DNA of 64,000 nucleotides, taken from positions 310,001 through 374,000 of the forward strand of contig JAIVFI010000007.1 of assembly GCA_025558095.1 (NCBI GenBank). The letters are read 5' to 3'. A program made the position numbers and the translations under genes. Of this stretch, positions 59,905 through 64,000 are shown one piece after another; the first letter of the stretch is position 1; each line of letters opens with the position of its first letter. The DNA comes from Hyaloraphidium curvatum (Eukaryota; Monoblepharomycota; Hyaloraphidiomycetes; Hyaloraphidiales; Hyaloraphidiaceae). The notes beneath the pieces were generated by a model that had not been told where the DNA came from, did no database searches, and was given only the letters and a program-made list of their open reading frames with translations.

Positions 59905-62158
59905 ATGGACCACGATGCGTTCGAGGAGCTGGTCAACGCCGTGGTGGCGGTCTTCCCGACGCAGCCTCGCATGAAGATTGAGGCCGATTTGGAGGTCACG
60001 GGAGACGCAAACGCGACCGTCGAGCGCATCCTGTCGGGCGAGTTCCTCGCGGGCTCCCGGCTCGACCCGGACAGGCCGGCGAAGCGCTCCGCCGGGCGCC
60101 GCGCGGCGGACAGCGATGACGGCGGCAGCGACGATGCGCGCTTTCCGCCGCTGCCAAAGAGCCCGCGGCCGTCGCGGTCCTCGGCGGGCCGCGCACGCAA
60201 GTCGTACGCGCTGAGCAGCAGCGACGCCTCGGACGACGGCGGCCTCGTGGACCCGCGGCATTTGGCGACGCAGTAGGTCGTCGCCTCGTGTCGGGGGAGC
60301 TCCCCACTGACCGGCCGGCCTAGGAACCACGCACCCCAGCGCAGGAAATCTCCAAGGACTCGGCCACTGCCGCCGCCACCTGCACCGCAAAGCAACAGAT
60401 TGACCGTGCCTGCCCCGTCGGACCCGAATTTGCGCCACGCGGACTCGGCCAGCTCGGACTTGGAGATCATGGACCACACGTCGGCTTCGCAGGCACGGCC
60501 GAAACCAAAGGCCGCGTCTGCGCCGGCCGACGTGTACTGCCTGGACAGCGATTCCGATGCCGACTTGCGGCCCGCGGTCGCAAAGACTGCTTTGCCGGGG
60601 CTTTCGTCGCTCCGCGGGGCATCCTCGTCGTCGCCGCGGCGGGGTTTCGATTTTCGCCTGGACTGCCCGCTGTCGAGCGACGACAGCCCGGAAAGGGCAA
60701 AGCCAACGCGGAAGAAGAAGGCGGGCGAATCCAACGCGGCGGCGAAGCCGCGGAAAAAGGCGGCGCCGAAGAAGGCTGCGGACGAGTACGACAGCGAGGC
60801 CGGGAGCGGCTCTCCGGTCGCCAAGGAGAAAGCAAAACGACGGCCAAAGGATCCTGAAAAGGCTGCGGCCCAGGAAGCGGAGAAGGCGCGGAAGGCCGCG
60901 GAAAGGGAGCGGAAAAAGGCCGAGAAGGAGGAGAAGCAGCGGGAGGAAAAGGTACCTGTGTCGCCAGTTGCGACGGTTCGCCCTGACAGTGGTGGTACAG
61001 GCTCACAAGGAGGAACAGAAGAGATTGCGCGAAGTGAACCGGGTCATGGGCAAGAAGGAGGCGACAAAGGACATGATCGTGGATGTGGACGTGGGCATCG
61101 TCAACCGCCCGGGAGGCGGCGCTCTCCTGGAGAACTTGCGCAAGCAGGACTGCCAGGTCAGCGTGCAACCGCACCCGGTTTCGGACACGATCCTCTGGCG
61201 GAGGCGAACGCGGGCCCTGTGGAACCCTGACGACGGTAACTGGGTCCCGTTGGGGGAGGAACGCATCATACCGGAGAGCTTCCTGGTCAAGCTCATGACC
61301 GGCGACGAGCTCGCGCGTCGAATCGGGAACCGGACGATGGTCTCGCACCTGGCCGAGATACGGACCACGTTCCCCGGCAGGGACATTGCGGTCCTCGTCA
61401 CCGGCTTGAGGGACTACCTGCGCCGGAAGCGCAACAACCTGTCGGCCAGCTTCCAGGACCAGGTCAGGCAGCAAGCGTACGGCTCCGCCGGCCCCCCGGC
61501 CTCGCGCGCTCCGCGGGCAGCCACGGTCGTCGTCGGCGGGGAGGTCGTGCAGATGCAGGACCTGCCGGATGCGGCCGAAGTGAGCCAGGAGCTGATGAGG
61601 CTGCAGATGATGGAAAAGGTCCGGGTCATCGAGTGCGAGGACAGCGAGGAGACGATCGACTTCATGATCGGGCTGACCACGGAGATCGCAATGATTCCGC
61701 ACAAGTGTGTGCTTGGGAAGTTCTCGTTGCTGCATGAGCTCACCTTCCTTCGCTTCCTGCAGGGCGCTTCGCGAGAATCTCCTCGACTTCTGCCCGGACG
61801 GGAAGCTGCGCAAGACAGGCACTGACGAAGGAGACACTTGGCTCTGGATGCTTCGCCAGATCCACATGGTGGAGGACTCAAGTGCATCCGCCATTGTGCA
61901 GCAGTATCCGACGATCAACTCGCTCTACACGGCCTACAAGCGTTGCGCGACCATGGCGCAGGCGGAGGGTTTGCTGCAGGACATTGTGGTAATTTGCTCT
62001 CGGTCACGTCGATGTGATCGCATCTCAATGTTCTTCCCGGACCACAGGTGCAGAGGCACGGAAAGTCTGGCGAGACGAATCGCAGGCTCGGACCCGCGCT
62101 CTCGAAAAGGATCCACACGGTTCTCATGGGCGAGGATCCCGAGGAGAGCTGCCGTTGA
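59905..62158 (+). CDS. EME1: Holliday-junction endonuclease subunit EME1 with N-terminal CUE-like domain
   Basis: Exons 59905-60272, 60324-60951, 61001-61704, 61763-61988 and 62048-62158 give 678 aa. Residues 5-47 resemble a CUE domain (FEELVNAVVAVFP, GDANATVERILSGEF). A long Ser/Asp and Lys-rich linker ends in a Lys/Glu coiled coil (KAAAQEAEKARKAAERERKK). The ERCC4-like Eme1 core follows: KDMIVDVDVGIVN, VSDTILWRRRTRALWNPDDG, ERIIPESFLVKLMTGDELA and AVLVTGLRDYLRRKRN. DTWLWMLRQIHMVEDSSASAIVQQYPTINSLYTAYK is the HhH part. The ERKxxxD nuclease motif is absent, as expected for the non-catalytic partner of Mus81. The complex cuts recombination intermediates. Without the first intron the gene would appear as two ORFs. 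Confidence 0.85.
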
Positions 62159-62207
62159 TCTTCATCTGTGGCATTCTACACTGTGTCATGGATACCATGT
62201 GTTTCCC

Positions 62208-63578
62208 TCAATCCCACTGCTGACTTCCTTGCTGAATGAGCTCGAGCAGGTCCTCGTCCGGGATGTCGTCCATGGCGTCCTCGGCTTCATCGTCGGATTC
62301 GTGTTCCGTCGAGCGAAGAAGCGCCGACGGTAGCTTGAGGGACGAGCCGCGGCGCCCGCACTCAAAGTCAAAGCAGCGCCAGTTCAACAGCCCCGTGTGC
62401 AAGTTGACAAAGCAGTACGTCCCGTTGCTCCTGTGCTCGCGACCAATGACGCCGCAGTACCGGTTCCCGTCAACCGCGTACGTGATCGTTGCAGATCCTG
62501 GGAACCACACCACAGACTTTATGCGCCCCTTCCTCCCCGGTCTATCCGCGAGTTGCCGTGCCACCCATGCATCAATGTCGGGGAAGGGCGATCGCACACT
62601 TTCGTACTCTGCCGAGGGCGAGTGGTCGCCGCGGTGAACAGCACGGCTTGTGTCTCTGATGGAGCGGTAATCCAGCAAACGCAGCGAATGGGAAAAGTCG
62701 ACGTGCGATGCCAAGGAATCGAGAAAGAAGCTCGGCTCCTTCTCGTGTCTGACTGGAAACCGATTGTCCTTTGCCAAGGCAAAGAAAGTGGCCTTTCCGA
62801 CCTTGGAGGACCCCACGAGCCTCAGATTGCGATTTCGACTGTAGACGCTCTGGTCCACAAACAACGCCTCTTTGCCCTTCTCATCCACCACCAGCGGCGA
62901 GTACAATGACGCTTCGGCGGCAGGCATCGCGCGAGCTAGAGCTTCCAGGTCCGCGCACACGTCGCGGACCAATTGGCCAACAACGGCATTGTTCCTGAAC
63001 GCAGCGTTTGGCAGGTGAAAAATGAGATGCCTGGAGAACTTTGAAGGGGTCGAGGAGTCGAGAGAAAGAACAGAGTCCTCGCCCGCCACGATCCCAAAGA
63101 CGCTTCGGATCCGGGCCAGGGTGACGGAGACGAGGGATCGCACCATCGCGGGTCCGTCGCGCAAGAAATTGATGTCGAGCGAGAACTCGCAGTCAAAATA
63201 GAGCCGACACGGCGTTGCCTCGCGGATGATCTCGTAGAAGTGTCGCTGCCCATCGGGCATTGCGCGGTAGGCCAGCCAGAAGTCATCCTTGCGGCAGACC
63301 AGGTAACGCCGCTTTCCGGGGTTGCTTCGCTCCTCGAACGCCCAGACCGCGAGTCCCTGGATCCGACGCCCGTCGGCGTAGCGGAATGCGGGCTCCTGCC
63401 TCGAAAACACCTTCCAAATGAAAAGCCCGTCGTCCCGGGTAGCTCGGGCTCGGGCGTTGGCCGCACGCAGCCCGTTGAGTTTGGCTGTCCACCGCGAGGA
63501 GGGGGAAGTTGAACCGCCGTAGAATGAGGATGTAGGAACGGCAGGGACTTCGATGACCGCGTCGTCGTCGGGCTCCAT
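62208..63578 (-). CDS. PRIMPOL: PrimPol (primase-polymerase, CCDC111 family)
   Basis: Single exon of 456 aa. AEP motifs are motif I RLYFDCEFSLD (Asp129, Glu131), motif II SSTPSKFSRHLIFH (His184) and motif III FVDQSVYSRNRNLRL (Asp242). The N-terminus has FSRQEPAFRYADGR, DDFWLAYRAMPDGQRHFYEI. A UL52-type zinc finger with Cys/His ligands spans YCGVIGREH, TYCFVNLHTGLLNWRCFDFEC. The acidic end (DDEAEDAMDDIPDEDLLELI) resembles the RPA-binding motif of human PrimPol. PrimPol reprimes stalled forks in nucleus and mitochondria. It is absent from many Dikarya. Its stop lies 49 bp from the EME1 stop, converging. Confidence 0.93.
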   Translation of the reverse strand: MEPDDDAVIEVPAVPTSSFYGGSTSPSSRWTAKLNGLRAANARARATRDDGLFIWKVFSRQEPAFRYADGRRIQGLAVWAFEERSNPGKRRYLVCRKDDFWLAYRAMPDGQRHFYEIIREATPCRLYFDCEFSLDINFLRDGPAMVRSLVSVTLARIRSVFGIVAGEDSVLSLDSSTPSKFSRHLIFHLPNAAFRNNAVVGQLVRDVCADLEALARAMPAAEASLYSPLVVDEKGKEALFVDQSVYSRNRNLRLVGSSKVGKATFFALAKDNRFPVRHEKEPSFFLDSLASHVDFSHSLRLLDYRSIRDTSRAVHRGDHSPSAEYESVRSPFPDIDAWVARQLADRPGRKGRIKSVVWFPGSATITYAVDGNRYCGVIGREHRSNGTYCFVNLHTGLLNWRCFDFECGRRGSSLKLPSALLRSTEHESDDEAEDAMDDIPDEDLLELIQQGSQQWD

Positions 63579-63685
63579 AATTCACATCGGGCCTCTTATG
63601 GGCTGCCGCGCCGTCCATTCGCGCCCGACGAAACTAGAATTCACGGCGGTTGATTGTGGACGCGACGCCGCCGGGAGTCGATCTT

Positions 63686-64000
63686 CTAAACATCAAACAG
63701 GAGTATCTTCTTCTGCGGCGACTCTCCTCTCGCCAAAACAGGGGCCTCAGGATCATTACCGTCTTTGTCTTTGTTTCGGAAGTCCTTCTCCGTTCGCGAG
63801 TCATCCCGCCCCCGAGATGAGCTAGCGGGATCATGGGACCGTGAATCGTCCCCTCCACCCTTTGCTTTGCTCTGTAGCCGGCGTCCTTGGGAGTCCATGC
63901 TTTCACGGGGATCATAGCCGATCTTACGGATCAGCTTCTCGCTGAAGGCCGCCGTCGGTGCGGAAGCAAAGTCTTCCTGTTTGACATCTGGTGATGTTGG
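63686..64000 (-). CDS. unidentified protein, C-terminal part only
   Basis: A minus-strand frame enters from beyond the window and stops at 63686. The visible 104 codons read TSPDVKQEDFASAPTAAF, EKLIRKIGYDPRESMD, then a long polar tail rich in Asp, Ser, Arg and Lys ending ILLFDV. The KLIRKIGYDP motif looks like a conserved short linear element near a C-terminus. I do not recognise the family and no function is proposed. Confidence 0.55.
   Translation of the reverse strand, partial: PTSPDVKQEDFASAPTAAFSEKLIRKIGYDPRESMDSQGRRLQSKAKGGGDDSRSHDPASSSRGRDDSRTEKDFRNKDKDGNDPEAPVLARGESPQKKILLFDV

Noticed and set aside
60324-61230. Separate Ser/Lys-rich gene starting near 60400
   Set aside because: The frame joins upstream through a 51-nt intron to the CUE-like exon and downstream to the EME1 core, so it is an internal part of EME1.
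60467-61918. 483-residue minus-strand open frame
   Set aside because: It lies wholly antisense to EME1 exons whose protein shows conserved ERCC4-like blocks.

Overview
The window is nuclear DNA from a GC-rich, gene-dense eukaryote, most probably an early-diverging (zoosporic) fungus. The fungal signs are a Zn(II)2Cys6 transcription factor, an ENA-type (IID) P-type ATPase, an SKT5/CHS4 chitin-synthase activator with a CAAX end, and mitochondrial ArgJ-type arginine synthesis. A long tandem coronin (coronin-7/POD-1 type), an SCPx-type thiolase, PrimPol and a Fanzor gene fit a chytrid-grade lineage better than Dikarya. The lineage is an inference from gene content. Genes lie 20-300 bp apart on both strands. 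Most are cut by GT-AG introns of only 46-75 nt, often with a CTAAC- or CTGAC-like branch site. Exon coordinates were derived by hand from splice signals, reading-frame continuity and family conservation.

Layout. 0-13 kb: TFIIS-domain protein (partial), NAF1, an Ark/Prk-type kinase, FCF1, a MAPR/Dap1 haem protein, a TPR co-chaperone-like protein and an ENA-type ATPase with 14 exons. 13-17.8 kb: a cupin, then three intronless genes (Zn2Cys6 regulator, SDR oxidoreductase, PhyH-type dioxygenase) that look like a small accessory metabolic cluster. 17.8-24.1 kb: an insertion-like block between two divergently transcribed genes. It has a gene-poor left part and then a very large gene with the hallmarks of a Fanzor (eukaryotic TnpB/OrfB-like RNA-guided nuclease).

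24.1-36 kb: TRAPP subunit Trs33, RNA polymerase III subunit RPC5, tandem coronin with a 68-bp perfect duplication across its stop codon, GPN3 GTPase and importin-9/Kap114 (12 exons). 36-48.3 kb: LSM12, YAF9 (YEATS), SCPx-type thiolase, ornithine aminotransferase, a DH-PH RhoGEF, an ArfGAP-UBA protein and a USP12/46-type deubiquitinase with a 14-nt microexon. 49.3-64 kb: calnexin, SKT5-like Sel1-repeat protein, ornithine acetyltransferase, a phosphoglycerate-dehydrogenase-like protein lacking key active-site residues, REX4, a VOC-fold protein, EME1 with an N-terminal CUE-like domain, PrimPol and an unidentified partial gene.

Most genes are ordinary housekeeping genes with no operon-like logic. 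Functional neighbours include EME1 beside PrimPol (DNA repair and damage tolerance), the 13-17.8 kb metabolic trio, and several divergent pairs 60-260 bp apart that probably share promoters. The Fanzor block is the most likely home of an undescribed system.
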